DNA from: Antedon mediterranea
Taxonomy: Eukaryota; Echinodermata; Crinoidea; Comatulida; Antedonidae
Reading direction: 5' to 3'
Length of the DNA stretch: 64,000 nucleotides
Assembly: GCF_964355755.1 (NCBI RefSeq)
Contig: NC_092677.1
Location: forward strand, 14,594,601-14,658,600
Position 1 is the stretch's first letter; each line of letters opens with the position of its first letter. Positions 22,929-36,810 of this stretch are shown here, one piece after another. A program made the position numbers and the translations under genes. Under the pieces are notes generated by a model. The model saw only the letters and a program-made list of their open reading frames with translations, was not told where the DNA came from and made no database searches.

Positions 22929-25900
22929 AATAGAGATGTCTAAAAAATCTACTCTATTTATATTTATTTGTTAAAGCCATTGTCTCTTAATTACTGAGGA
23001 GATGTTTACTTTTACATTATTGTTTAACTTTTGCATATTTATTTTGTATCTCCATTGACAACTTGGTTAGGCCTACTACTGTAATTTTACTTTGGATGTT
23101 TTAAAGTTAGTTTTAAAGATAATGAACTATGTTAAAAATTGGAGTAGAGGTTTCTTCACAATAGAATACAATAGTCTAGTATGATTCATGTTAAAATAAT
23201 GATAATTGATAACAATGAGGTGTCATATCACTAATGAGCCTATCATTGATAACAATTATCACAAGTCGTCTAACATGAAATTAATCATATATATCGTTAT
23301 CATCATCTACACACTAATTACTTCCGTTAGTTGTTTTATGTAGATATTGAAGAGCTGATACTTTTATTTCAAATTATAGGGAAGTTCATATAGGTTTTTA
23401 AAGAAATGTCCAAAATACAAATTTTGATTTTGTAGACCTACAGTTTATCATATACCTGGATAAAGCAAGATGTATTGACATTTTTAAACAGAATACATTT
23501 GTCGACTTATTAAAAAGGTTTTACTGTTCAACAAGTAAAATTGAATTTGTAACTTTGTCACTCATCAAATTAGATTTGAACATTTTAAACGCAACTCATA
23601 AAAACAGGTTAATTTATTGATGCATATTTGATCAACAGTAAGCATCTTTCATATCACTTTAATCTATAAACAAATTTCTCATCTCATGTAGCAAGTTAGA
23701 ATAGATTGAGTGAATTCCATCAGTTAACTTGTTCACACCTAACCTAAAACATTAAGGCTTATTAGGTCACCTTTAACAAACACCGAACATATTAACCCTA
23801 GCCTAGAAAAACATTGAAGCAGCCCTGGGTTAGCAGTCTAGCGTGGCTCCAGACTGACTTCACCAACCTGGAATGTCAACATCTCGGTATTTGATCAACC
23901 GAGTTAATGAACTTGGGCTGAGCAAACACAGTCTTTCATAATACAATATAAAAGCCCCTTAAAGTGTTGGCATGGCACATAATAACTGGTTCAGTTAATG
24001 GATGTATTTGTCTCTCACTTTATTTAATTTTTTCCTTAATATTCAGCAAGAACATTGGAATAGTTTCCAATTCTAAAATTCAGCCTGTAGCCAAGATTGT
24101 TAGATGGGTTCTTTTTTCCATAAAAGGGGCATTTACGTACCATTGGCAAAAAGTCCTCTGAGCTAGGCTGGTTTAGAGCACTTCAGCAAAAACTTTGATA
24201 AGCTTCAATATTCTAGATCTTCTCCTATATCATACCATACAATAATAATACAAGTTGTTACGGTTTATTGCCTGTTTTGAAATACCTATTTAACACCCTC
24301 ATATGTCATCATAAGATTATAAATTATTTTTATAAACAGTGTTATAATGTAATTATGAATACCCATAGTAACTCAATTGACCAAATTGAAAGAAATTGCT
24401 GGGGGGGGGGGGGGGGGGTACGTTGGATAAGAATAGTGATGGATTGAGGTTATTTAACTACAGTATTATGATGTAGCATGTACCTGTATACTTGATTAGC
24501 ATAGACCAACAGCTACATTATTATATAGTGCAATCAACTATTGTACAAACATGATTTTATAGCATTTACCGTACTGTATTCTGCAGTAGTGTATTAAGAC
24601 AATTAAACTATATTATAGTATCAGTCAACTGTACAAACATGATTAGCAAATACTGTATACAACAGTAGAAATGACCAGGAAGGATGCACGTTGGATTTTA
24701 CAATAAAACAAAAATAACAGACATATTCTTATAGATTTAGATTTCCGAATTTTCTCTCTTGAGACGTTTCTATCATTCGGACATTAGGCTTTCAACGATT
24801 TCTTTCCATCTGTTTCTGTTTTGACCAGGATGGTTTGTTATTGTTCTAAAGACTATGATTTTTCCTTTTAAATCTTTGATAATGCTGTAACAATGGTTTT
24901 ATTATAAATCCAAAGGCAAATAACTGAAAAAATGACAATGCTGTGGGTATCGGTGGCTGGATCTCAATGGAGATACAAAAAAAAGAAAAGGGAAAAGCTA
25001 TATCAAAACGATAAAGTAAAATAGCCAGAAAAGTTAACAGAGCTTTGCCTTTGGATTTATATATTATATTAATGAAACGAAAATTGACAGTTACATTTTG
25101 AGAACAGTACTCCATATTGATTGAGTTTGAAAGTTTATCGACATGTTGAACTCTGGAAGACCAAGTATCATAATCTCATGGAAACACTACATTCAATGGC
25201 TTGCTGACGATAATACAACTCGGAAGTATACCAGGATTCCATGTTTTCTATCTTTTAAGTCTTTAAAGCTTTGAAAACATGCAAGATATCACTAGTAGGA
25301 AAGTATATATGTCCGAGTTTATTAACCTTAAATTCAAATGCACATAAATGAAACAAACATATTAAACAGATAAGAAAACTATTTAAAGATGAGATATAGA
25401 CAAAATATGATAACAAATGAAACAATATAATTTGTTTATATTCTTCTGTTTGTTTTCTGATGAATGTGCCATGATGCTATATGAATAATAACTGTGGTAT
25501 GTTATTTGCTGTTTCCTTTTGTTAAACTGTACATGACTTTGTCAATTTAGACTTTAGCACTTCAGACTGTTAGTCGTAGGTTGAATACTGTGACGTACAC
25601 CAATAAATGAAAAATGCAAATTATAAGACACCAAGCACTATAGCATCGCATTAAGCATGTATTATCTGTCCCTTATATCAGCTTCCTGTTCGGTTATATA
25701 GTCAACCTGTAATAATAAATTACAGTAACCATGTTTATCCACAAATATGCAAATTATTACATCATGTTATAGCAAATAAAGATCCAATTTACACTTTAAC
25801 GTTTAGGTCCTAGGCTATAAGATTGGGCCAACATTTTTTGAGTCCAGTCTAACATATTTACACTTTTGTTCCAAATGACATCTCTGATGAATTTTAATTT

Positions 25901-25964
25901 CATAATGTTCAATTGCATTTAGTTAGGCCTCCACATCTTATCATTTAGAAAACTTTTGAGAGGT
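22929..25964. other. A+T-rich noncoding stretch
   Basis: No supported gene. A GC-richer patch lies at about 23810-23920 and a long G run at 24401-24418 (listed separately). A minus-strand open segment at 24773-24898 faintly resembles a LINE C-terminus (NRNRWKEIVESL) but is too short to call. Confidence 0.4.
24401..24418 (+). repeat. Run of 18 G
   Basis: Eighteen uninterrupted G residues in A+T-rich DNA. It could form G-quadruplex structure on the plus strand. The true length may be misassembled or polymorphic. Confidence 0.85.
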
Positions 25965-26009
25965 GGTCTAAACTTTGGGCCAATTCTAGAGTGGCCCAAA
26001 GTTTAGACC
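25965..26009. repeat. Perfect 18-bp inverted repeat with 9-nt loop
   Basis: The arm GGTCTAAACTTTGGGCCA (25965-25982) is exactly inverted at 25992-26009, with loop ATTCTAGAG. The stem does not extend outward beyond a mismatch. It is well below MITE length; the origin could be a decayed foldback element or a structured RNA. Confidence 0.9.
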
Positions 26010-27324
26010 TTGTTATGTACAAGGAATTTAATCAGCAATGTTATAACAAGGGAGACTGTATACCTGTGTACTTCAACAAGGAGTATAAATGGGTACTTAA
26101 AGTACCATAAGTACTTTATGGTGATGATAGTACACTGCACTTTTTAGTGCTATCTTACCTACTTGTATATCAATATCACTGTTGACATATGTAGATTTTA
26201 AAAGGTTGTAAAATTTCTTCAAATGTTTAGAAAGGTTTTATTATGTCTATTAAATTTTATCAAATTTTTAGACAAAACAAGTCTTTAAATGTTTAAATAA
26301 TTTTACATTTCTAAATAAGGGGAATAGGATGTTGCCCTTTTATTTGTATTAGCAAAAAAATGAAAAAAAAAATGATAGATCAAAGTTTATGAAATAGTAG
26401 ACAAAACAGTCTTTTTACAAGTAGATATTTTCTTTCAATTTCACCATTTCAAATTTGTTTTGTCGCTATTTTTATCTTAAAATTACAACAAAAATTGATT
26501 GATATACATCGTAAATCATCATATTTCAAGTTTTCTTGAAGCAGGACATTAATCTATCTTTAGTTGACAGAATACTATGCAGATTGTTTTAATTATTTAC
26601 TATTAAATAGATCCTTCTAAAGGGACACTTTTAGGTGTACAAATTCAGTATATTCGAAAGGTACGTTCTCCTTTATATATTCCCACTAAAGCTAAAATGA
26701 TATCCAACAAATTTTTACCATAGTAATACAGTAGGTCCCTATCTTTCCACCACATTAAAATTAATTTAATTTAAAAAAATTGGTATAGACCAACCCAAAT
26801 TTCGTGTCCAGGGATGAGGTGTGGTGGATACTTGATTTTGTACAGACAATTTTATCTCATTCTTAAAAATCATGGGATTTTTCTTTTTTTTTATAGTTAA
26901 AATCATATAGTCTACTTCAATGTTCACTTTTTATTTACTAAACTTGAAAATTCAATTTTTAATACAGTTTAAATTTGGTAGATTGGATCTACTATACTGA
27001 ATTAACATTCCTTCAATATTATTTTTGTATATCTAATTTTTAGAGCCAGTTCAGAGTAAGAGATAATTTGTAAAGCGAACAAATGTTACCATCTTGGAAT
27101 GGAATTTCAAAAGGCAAATTTGTGAAAGTTAAATAAACCATTTAAACAGAAATTCAATTCAATTTTATTACATAATATTGATTTACATACGATCTGGAAA
27201 ATTAAATGTTGCCATCATCTGCATATTTAGAAATCTCAAGAATAAAATGGATGGAAACTTTAATAGATAGTATTGAAGAGGTGTATCAAATTTATTCAAC
27301 AGTTTTTAATTTCATAAATATAAT
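26010..27324. other. A+T-rich noncoding stretch
   Basis: No gene recognised. ATTCAATTCAATTTTATT near 27151-27168, read on the minus strand, resembles the TTGAA-type LINE tail at 9079 but has no coding part. The small inverted pair ACCATAA/TTATGGT is at about 26102-26120. Confidence 0.4.
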
Positions 27325-27550
27325 CAACACTCAATCATTTTCTATTTTTTATTTTTTAATCCGTTATTGAATATTGCCAAAAATATAAATTTAATAAACA
27401 ACATCCCGCACACTAATCATTTATTTTTAAATCCTTTATTGAATATTGCCAAAAAAATGAATAACTTGATAAAATAAACAATATCATGTACTACAACCAA
27501 TCATTTTATTTTTTATGTTTGTCAAGCCTTTATTGAATATTTAAAAAATA
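27325..27550. repeat. Diverged tandem repeat, three units of about 72-94 bp
   Basis: The anchor TATTGAATATT recurs at 27365, 27437 and 27531, each time preceded by an AATCATTT-T-rich block and, in the first two, followed by GCCAAAAA and an AATAAACAA segment. Units are A+T-rich and diverged. Confidence 0.6.
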
Positions 27551-30500
27551 AAAAAATCTTACTGAAAAAAAATTCCATTATTGGAATTAACAAAACAATA
27601 TTGATTAATAAAATCATTAAAAACAAACTATATCGGTAAACAAGAAAAAAAAAGATGGTTAATAATCAGTAGAAACATGCCTATAAATAATGAATGCCTA
27701 ATAATTAATGACCAATATTAGGTCAAACCAATTAAAGCAGGGTGTATATAGGTTTATTAGGCAATTCATTGACACCATTAAATAACATTATACTTTCAGT
27801 ATAGTTTAATAAAATATAATAAATAACTTGATAAGAAATAATGATAAAGTGTTTTTCTAATGTAATACTGACTTATTGACTAGATCTGGTAAAATGTTTA
27901 ATACAGTATCAAAAGTAGGACAGGAGAGGAAAAAAATGTTTATTAAACAATACTGTATTGAATCAGCTTTATAATGGTTAACTTATTAGGTTAAGTGCTT
28001 TGAATTAACCCACAAGCAGTCATTATTGATATTGAGGTGTCGCTATTTGCTTAACTAAAGAATGGCAAACAAAATTGGAACGCCAAGCTAGTTTTACCGA
28101 AGCATATTACACAGTGCAGAGGATTTCGAGTTGTTTGGGGTTGTGAAAGAAATATTATCACTATTTTCATATAAATATTGTCAAATAATTATGGGCTGGT
28201 AATTTTTAATTATTTAAAAAAAAATATAAACGAGCTTTTGGTTAGGTCTGTTCACCATAAGTATGAAATGGACTTTTCTTTAGCAAAAAGGGAATGGGAA
28301 AAGTTTGTTCAAACCCTGGCTATAGGCTTATCATTAAAAATGTATTTTAAATAATAGATACTTTAGTAGTAGAAGCCTATGTTCTAACATTGGAGTAGAT
28401 ACACCTTTATTCCGACTACCATCATCAATAATGTTCATGAATACCAAATACAGAGAATGCCGAGAAAACATGTTTTTCTAACAAATAGATTTAAGTAAAT
28501 GATAAATAGCCCAACAGAACAAGCCTCAATATAGCATTGTCCATTGTCAGACATCCAATCATTTAATAGACCAGCAATGAAGATCTCAGAAAACAATGAT
28601 ATTGTTTTGGTTGGTCTTTAATTGCAGACTAGGCAATTTTTCAGGCTGAATTAACAGCTCAATTTCAACCACAGTGCCATTGGGTCACTGTCAAGGCATA
28701 ATTTACTACACATAATTGTACCAGAGGGGGTATCAGGATGATAACCAAACACCTACACACCTACTACATTGTAGTTTACCCTATAGGCCTACTGATTTGA
28801 TCTAAAGTGCCTATAAAAGTCTTCAAAAGTCAATTCCCTTCCTTTCCTCTCCTCAAGTTACTCAACTTTTGATTAACTTTTTGTTTATTTTATCAACAAT
28901 GTTAAACCACTATTTCAATTAGTGTGGTGTATGTAATGGATTAATGAATGATTTGATCTTTTGGAATGATTGATATCTACATGATTATAATATATATTTA
29001 TTAATAAATTAATATAATTAATTTAATCTGTGTTGTATGTGACCACCACAGTAAATCGACAACCATTATTTTGAAGACATCTGACATTGACAACAATAAA
29101 AGTTTGCAGTAAATCAATGTTATATATCCTCCTTTGTTGGTAACATAAATGTAACCAATAACCGCTTCTAAATATCAGTTAAAAACACCAAAATGCCAGA
29201 GCCATAAATGCCAGTAACTGTCCATTAATGAATCATCGTATACATACATATACAATTCTCACATTGGTGTTATGCTGCACCTAGCTCTCTACTCATATTA
29301 CATTGTATCCTTCTATTCATAATTGTTCTAACCTCCCAGAGGATTCGCAAACCCCAGGGGTTGGCTACATTAGGATTTAAGAGAATTCAATGTACTATTG
29401 TGATAAAAACGTTGAAAGTTGAATGAATTGATTGAATATAGATTTCTAAATTGATTTCTCTTTAAAATTATAATTGTTTCTGGGGTCTTTCTCGAGACAA
29501 GAAACTTGATTTCTTCTACTTTATTATCATGTTTATTTAAATACACACCTATGTTATACTGTACAATAATATACCATTATTGAATAAATAAATGTTTTTT
29601 TAACTTGAATTTGAAAACTGTTTCCTAAAGTTTATTTTCAACTCATTAGTCTGATATGACACCTCTGCGTTAATATCCAATAATTGTGTTTGTGTATTTT
29701 AGTTTATCTACAGCTATTTTTAGTATGAGAATGTCTATAGATTTCTACTGACATAGAAATTAAAAAATGTTCACCCACAGTGAAGTATAATCTGTGGCAA
29801 CGGTCACCACAGACAGTACAAGTTCAAGATCCAGTATGATGTAAAGTCAGCACCCTATATGTAGTTCTTGCCGCTTAACATCAAATTATTGGTTTTTAAG
29901 AAACAACTGTGTAACATTGCAGGATACCGGTTTAAGATATCCGCAGAGTAAATGCTTACTGAGGCAGACTATGATTTTATCAAACACTTCACCGTATGTT
30001 GTCGATGGCATGCAAAGAAGTATGGTACGCAACTGTCAGAGAGAATTACTGAGATTATACTTAAGTATTTGCAGATATGATGAAGTCTTCAGCTAATGCA
30101 TTTTCTTGTACCTATTCATGTTTTTCTGATCAAATGGTGGTTTTTATTTTTATTGGAACAAGAAAAATATTTGTATGGTTCTTGTCATCTTAATGGATAA
30201 TAATAAACAGGGAAATTATATTGAATTCACAGCAAGAGAGAATTATTTTCAATTGTATTGATTGTACTTGTGTTTGATAAAATGTTTTTGGCATATTGTA
30301 TATTAATTTTGAATGGAATTAATTTGGGTTTTTTTTAGTAACAATCACAATCTTACACTAAGTTTGCACTGCCTCTAACTGATAGCATGTTCATATGCAG
30401 CAGTTTATGAAAAACTCTGACCATTTATTATAATTCTACTGTAATTATAATGCAAATTTTAGCATTTAAAACCATATTCTAGTCTCCCAGACGGCATGTC

Positions 30501-31450
30501 CCTACCCATCAACCTGACGTCTTTCACATTAATACTTCAACAAATTCTATAGCATTGTCTCTGCTATTGTATGCTTGAAAATTTATTTTCAGTATTGCAA
30601 TTTAGATAGTTTGATTGGCTGTTGGCATTTGTTGGCTATCAAGATTGCTAATGTCCATCGTTTATTCTGAATGTCCAGTGTTGTCCGATTACAAATTGAC
30701 CCCTGCAATATTCTAGAGTGAATTGTCCTATTAATCAATCTTTACAAGGCTTTTAAAATATTCCATGTTCATATTTTGTTCATTACAATCATTGAAGTTT
30801 AGTTTTAATATGAACTGTATAGTAGATAAGCATTCTTTTCCTAATAACGTAATTGAAAATTGTGCCTTTTTTTAGTAATCTTTGCAAAGAAACAGAAATG
30901 TTTGTTTTAAACCATGTAAGGTACGTTTGATGATTTAGATGATTTTTCATTCAGCAGTCATTTAAAAAAAGAAAGTTTATTGAACAACAAATAGTTAATT
31001 CTAAATTTGTGCGCCTGTACAAATAAAAAAAAACATTTTTCATAATCTTGGAATGGAAATGGAATCATGGCTTCAAAACAATTACAAGGTATTTTGTGGA
31101 AAAGTTTTCATCCAATTTCAATTAAAATTTGTTTGGGGTATATCTATTTGTATTTTTTTTCTCAAAAATGTTGTTTAGGCCTACTGTACCTTTCGAAAAC
31201 AATCACAAGGTTTTATGTGTGACGTCAGAGATCTAATGTTTCCCATGTCACAGGTATTTTGTAGAATGCGGATAGATACACCTATACCAATCATGGTTTT
31301 GTTAGAGGTTAATCATTACTTTTGGTTCCCCCAGATTTTGAAAAACTAGAAAGATCTTAGAATGCTAATTTAAAATGTGGATAGATGGTATGATCCCTGC
31401 TATTCATGGTTTAAATGTCCCCTGTCTACATTATCTGTCTGTCCAATGTA
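27551..31450. other. A+T-rich noncoding stretch
   Basis: No supported gene. Several TAGGCCTA-type words (for example at about 28780 and 31178). A splice-like microexon between TTTTTTTAG (about 30874) and AAG/GTACGT (about 30919) is too short to support. Confidence 0.4.
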
Positions 31451-31533
31451 CTACTTTTTTACAGTTTTTTTCAATTAACTATTATTATTATGCTACTTTT
31501 TTTAACATTTTTTTTCAATTAACTATTATTATG
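31451..31533. repeat. 42-bp tandem duplication
   Basis: The unit starting CTACTTTTTT and ending TTCAATTAACTATTATTATG occurs at 31451-31492 and 31493-31533 with small indels in its T and ATT runs. Confidence 0.8.
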
Positions 31534-32268
31534 CTTTAATAGAGGTAAACAATAAGTTTGAGACACAGGTAGGATTTACCTCAAAATTTGCATTAATGAT
31601 GGTTAAAAATCATAAATTCCTTTTCCTTCTGTCTTAATCTTTTGCAAGATGAGAAATACTTAATATTGTCGTTTAAAACATTACAAGTAATTCTCAATTC
31701 ACTGTTACAATCCGTAGTTTATGATGATCAAATATAGATTGAGACGTTCAATCATGACTTCCGTCCCATTAATCATAGTTATATCTTATCGAACAAGATT
31801 TCATGAAGTCGGTCATTTTGCTGGAACTCTTTTGAGATGAAGTAACTATTGCGATTTGCCAGCAAGTTCTTTCTCAAAATCGTCTTGATTTTTACTTTTT
31901 TAAAGTAAAGTATTAAAATTATTATTAAAGATGTATTTTCTCCCAATTCAAAAAAACATGACAATGAAAATAAGGCTTCTGCCATATTGCAGTTTGGTTA
32001 TATATATTAACTTCCGTACAACAGACAATTTGTTTTCTGCTTAAAACTACAGTTTTTCAACTAAATCATTTTTTTTTCTAATCAATTTTTTTATCAAAGA
32101 AAGCAACTATTATGTGACATTCAAATTGCATCCTCAACAAAAAACAATTGTTTGTCTTAAGGGAACCATATATCTTTAATCAAAGAAGATATAGTCATTT
32201 TGAGCCTAGTAAGATTTTAAAGATTTTTCAGTCATTACCTCAGTTAAGATACATCATTAATGTTTTAC
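31534..32268. other. Noncoding or putative intron stretch (minus-strand gene candidate)
   Basis: Lies 3' of the exon-like block at 32269-32537 in the minus orientation. A minus-strand frame at 31779-31985 has a polar end (KNLLANRNSYFISKEFQQNDRL region) that could be a terminal exon, but no good acceptor joins it in phase to that block. Nothing else recognised. Confidence 0.25.
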
Positions 32269-32537
32269 CTATGACCGTTCCATCTCAACTCATTTGAACC
32301 CAAATATTCATAGAAAGTAAAATATCCGAGAGAAATTAATGAACTGATAAATAATGCAATTTGTTCTTTCGTGCGAGTTGGTGTTACCTTTTCTTCATGA
32401 GAAATTTTTAAAAGTGATTTTCTAATGGAATCTATGATTGATCGTCCAGCAAATGTCACACAGATAACTTGCAAGTTTACACATGAATTATTCATAAGTT
32501 TTACCTGAGCTGTTGAATATTCATTACTCTGGAGAGC
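32269..32537 (-). CDS. Exon-like open block, unknown protein (partial)
   Basis: On the minus strand an open frame of about 114 codons covers this segment. Inside it, an acceptor-like TATTCTACAG precedes position 32537 and a donor-like CATAG/GTAAAAC follows 32269, giving 89 codons plus two bases. The translation is mixed polar and hydrophobic, including a basic-acidic stretch (ISHEEKVTPTRTKEQ) followed by a hydrophobic segment (IALFISSLISLGYF) that could be a buried or membrane helix. I recognise no family and no signal peptide. A frame of this length is expected about once by chance in the window, so the splice sites carry most of the support. Partner exons were not found with confidence. Confidence 0.28.
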
Positions 32538-35500
32538 CTGTAGAATATTACTATATTCAGTAAGATTTTTATCGCATCTTCACATGTCATCTTTACTAAA
32601 TTGGAAGTTACAAATATCATAAATCCTTTAATCATTAATATTCATAAATTAATCTCTTTTATTATAAATATTCATTGCGCTGATTTTTATCCATATTTGT
32701 CTTGATTCAAGTTATATATTTTCAAAACGTATATGCACGGCTTATACTTTGTACAGTGTTAGAAATAATATTCTATTATTAATTTTTAAAATAATATTTT
32801 TTGGTGTATTTTCTGTGTTGTGTCCATCATAAGTGTCGTCCCTTTAGGCCGACCTGAATCTTGTACTGTACAACTTCTTGCCTCATGTATCATTAATCAA
32901 ACAGGCCATTAAGAACAATACGAGACAAGTACAACAAACACTTTAGTCATTACTCTGTCGAAAGCTATCAGGCTACTTAAGGTGATGCACTGAGCAAGTA
33001 GGCCTAAATGTGACAGGCTTGGCCGTTTACAATTGCAGCTAAATGCCAATAACATAGACATCATTATTTTTTAACAATTGCTCTTTAAATCTGTGAAGGA
33101 TTAAAAAGATACGTAAATAGATTTAAAGGGACATTTTATGTTGTAACCAATATTGACATTTTGTCATGCATTACAATTGTAGGCTATCATGCCTATAATT
33201 ATTTTTGTAACAAATGTCCACAAAATCACTGAACTGATTGAAATGATATGTTAAACATTTTGATTAATTTTGTCACATGTGTGGAATTCAATTGCTGGCT
33301 AAATGCAAATAATTATTTTTATAAAAAAAAAAAAATTAAGGTTGTTGGTTAAAGGATTGAAAAGCTATTTTAAGATTTATTGATACCAATTTTGTATTAT
33401 TTTGTCATCATGTATATAAAATTGATTTCTAAATGAATAGTTCTGTATACCATTATTTTGAGTCTCTTCGTATTGACACAAAAATAATTTTTTAGCTAAT
33501 CTTTGGTTTAATAAATAAAATCCAATATTTGCAAGACCTGATTAATTGGTTTTTTAAAATAAAAGACATTGTCATTTTAGCAGAGTTTAAACTATACATT
33601 TTAGGAAAATGTGTATGAGAAGAAAAAAACATATTTCTCCACAAACTCAGTGGATGGGAATAACTTTAGTTAGTCAGTACAAACAGGCTCCTCATCAATT
33701 GCAATTTTCCATTAAATTCAAGATTGCAAAGAATACTTGAATGTACAACAGAGTTTGAGAGACCAGTTCATTAAACCCTCAAATCTATCCCAAAGCATCT
33801 CTTTTTGTAACATATGACATATAAGTGCATTTTTATATACTATGGTATGTAACATGTGCCACAAAGATTCTTGTAATATCTAGCGGCAAACCTTTCAAGT
33901 CACTGCAGTAATAAATATGGTAATTTCTGTTTATTGTTTTCGGTTCCTAAAAGCAATCTAGTTATTGTAGAAATCTGCCATCATTTTGGGTTAACTACTA
34001 AACATTTCCTCTGGGAAATACGGATGAAAGTTTTTTGGTATATAAATGCAAATTTACAAATATCTTAAAATATTTTCATACAATAGTAATTGTGGGTCAA
34101 ATATTGATGAACGCTGATTATTTTTTTCTGTAAAAAAAAAAAAAATTATGATAATTACAAAAGCATAAATGAATCATTTAATTGATTTATTTATTTATTT
34201 TATTCTAATTATTGAAATTCTTTAGAGAAATATAATAATATTTTGAATTATTTTGAATTATTTTAATAAATGCCAATTTTATTGGAGGTGGGGAAAACAT
34301 ATATATACATACAGGTATACAAATTTCTCTTCAATTAGGATTTGCTTTCTTTCAGTATTCTTTGAAACCTGAACAAGCTAAATACTTCTTAGTAAAATCA
34401 AGGAATTTCTCCTCTAGAACCCTAGGGAGTATGTTTTATAAACTTGCATTTATTTTATACTGTACTTCAAGTTAATACTGCAAAATGCCTAGAGACCTTT
34501 TGTAATATACGTTGCAAGACTTGCATAAACATTGTCGTTATTAGTTTTTGGCAATTCAACCTCAAGTTGACATTTACGATAAAATTACCTTCTTCGGTAA
34601 CATTCGCCATCATTGGTTATGCTAGTCAAGATTCAAGACGTCTTACAACAATTAGTTCAATTAGGCTTTTCTGACCTATTTTGATACACCATCTTTAGGG
34701 TTATTACATGCTTTAATATCTTCTATGTGCCATCCTCGAAAATTATGCTATGTTTTCAAGTACTATTATTATTAATAATCAAGCAAAAGGTACTTAAATT
34801 TAAAGGTTGTTTTTTGTTCAGTATTTTTGGCACGTCAAAAACTAAGTTTCCAATGGAATGCAAAAACGATAGTTGCATAGATCTTGCATTACAATTTGTA
34901 ATAGTAATGTTGTCATACAATCTAAGAAAATAAATGATGAGAGTCAGTCTCTCTCTCTAGTACAATGCAGTGTAATATACATTTAGGTATTTATTTTGGA
35001 ATCCTTTTGAAATACTGTTGTATACCTACATAAAAATATCTTTAATGTTAATGAAATCCATTACTTTAACTGTTAGATAGGAAGACCAAAAGATAACTTG
35101 TTGAATAAAACATAACAAAGTACAAAAGATTTAAAAAGAAACATGTAGATATTCACAATAACAAAACTGGAACAAATCCGGGAAGTATAATGTCTGATTG
35201 ACAGAAAAACGTTTAAGAGAACTGTGGTTTATATTTATATTAGCATGTTATTGATAGGCAGTCTGTTGATGAGCAACTCTTTATTCTGATCAACCCATGG
35301 AAATATAATTGTCAGTGATATTGACCTTGTGTGATGGGCTTCCTGTAGAGATATGATTTAAGAATGCCACCAGTCATTTTAAAAAGTACTGTGCATGTTT
35401 TGATTGTTAAAATCCCTGATCTAATATCCATGTATGTGTCTTAAATAATTTTCTTCATAAAAGTTTGTTTTTCTAACACATTATGATTTTTAAGGAAGAT

Positions 35501-36640
35501 GGAATTGTTTGAAGAAGTACTGACTGATACATAGATTATTGCACCAGAACTTAAAAGGAACTAATCCCAAGAATAGCCTGCTTATGGTCCTGAACACTTA
35601 ATATATTAAGAATAAGACCTGACATATTTCCAAGGTGCAGAAATTATAAAATATTTTCAAGATCATAGATCAAATAAATAACATAGCGGTAATAGGACAC
35701 ACAACCCCTGGGCATAAGACTTTGACTGAAGGATATGATGAACTTGTACTTCTCTATCCCCTTTGAAGATTTGAAGAACTGTGTCTTTTCAACCATGAGT
35801 AAAGCTGCATATCAACAGGCTCATTTTGCACTCTTCTCAGCTGATAAAGTTACATGTTATTTATGTTGCCATCAAGATACCTTCAACAGCCTACTTGTAA
35901 ATCATAACTCACATAGCATTAAATATGATAATGTATGCTACAATATTTTGTATTCATAATATTTTTTAAAAGGGGAATGTTTTATATGCATTGCAATTTA
36001 GTGGCATTTGGTTACCAATCTCTGGATACATGGTTCAAATCTCATAATTATGTAAAGAAATCCTTTTAAATATGGTATTATGAATGTGTTTCCTTTGTAA
36101 ACATTTTGTTTTGAAATTCATTTATTCATCAACAATTTTTTTCTATAAAAAAATTATAAATCGACTATTAAACAATGGTGTTTTTGTGATTACAAAAAAA
36201 TGTTTAGGTTTGGGTCATTTTACGGGCAATAACGTGTATCATTTTCCGACTACTGTAAACCGTAATCTTCAATAATGTACCGATTCCATCACATTATTAA
36301 CCCATATAACGACTGCTAAAGAATTGTACGCAGCTCGTGCAGAAAATGTACGATCATTTATATGTCTGCATTTGAATGCTACTCATGGTGGATTGAATAG
36401 GGTGGCAATAGATCAAGTTAAACTGGGCTAATGTGGCAAATTTAGCATCTGAGATGAATGTTTAATTGAGCATTAAGGTTTACTTGATGCCAACCTTCAA
36501 GGTGTATGCTTTTAAGCCTGTAGTTAGTAAAGGCTGTTCTTGGAATTAATAGCTTGGTAATCAATCCAGATACGTCAGTGTTTGCTACAGCAAATGGTGA
36601 AAACGTATTAATGGTGGCTGTATCATCAAATGATCACAGG
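32538..36640. other. A+T-rich noncoding stretch
   Basis: No supported gene. Plus-strand frames at 34444-34674, 34727-34933 and 35735-35959 have coding-like codons in places but no motif, signal peptide or splice support. A TTTTGAATTA tandem lies near 34240. An exon-like run with a CAG/GTAAAA donor ends at about 36649 (see rejected list). Confidence 0.35.
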
Positions 36641-36810
36641 TAAAACCCAGGGGCCTCAGAGCTTAAGTCAAGAGCAAGGCTAAGAAAATAAAACCCCACC
36701 CCAACACAATTAACTCCTTAGTGTGTATATGCCTTTGCAACTCAAAACGAAACTAATCTGGGACTTCCTCAGCTTTAGAGGGCTCTTTTCCCCCTGCGTT
36801 ATGCCACATG
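36641..36810 (-). mobile_element. Possible hAT-like miniature element, second copy
   Basis: Read on the minus strand, the segment starts CATGTGGCATAACGCAGG and GGGAAAAGAGCC, similar to the left end of the element at 3326 (CAGTGGCGTAAC, CAGGGGAAAAACAGGC). The far end has CCAGGGGCCTCA (36648-36659), a word also found near the end of the first copy. The second terminus and target duplication are not resolved. Confidence 0.3.

Noticed and set aside
24773-24898. Minus-strand segment ending NRNRWKEIVESLMSE, similar in style to a LINE C-terminus
   Set aside because: Only about 40 codons, no tail or second motif; similarity is too generic without a search.
36525-36650. Exon-like plus-strand run of about 39 codons ending CACAG/GTAAAA
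   Set aside because: Short, weak acceptor, no homology, and the donor lies at the edge of a repeat-like segment.
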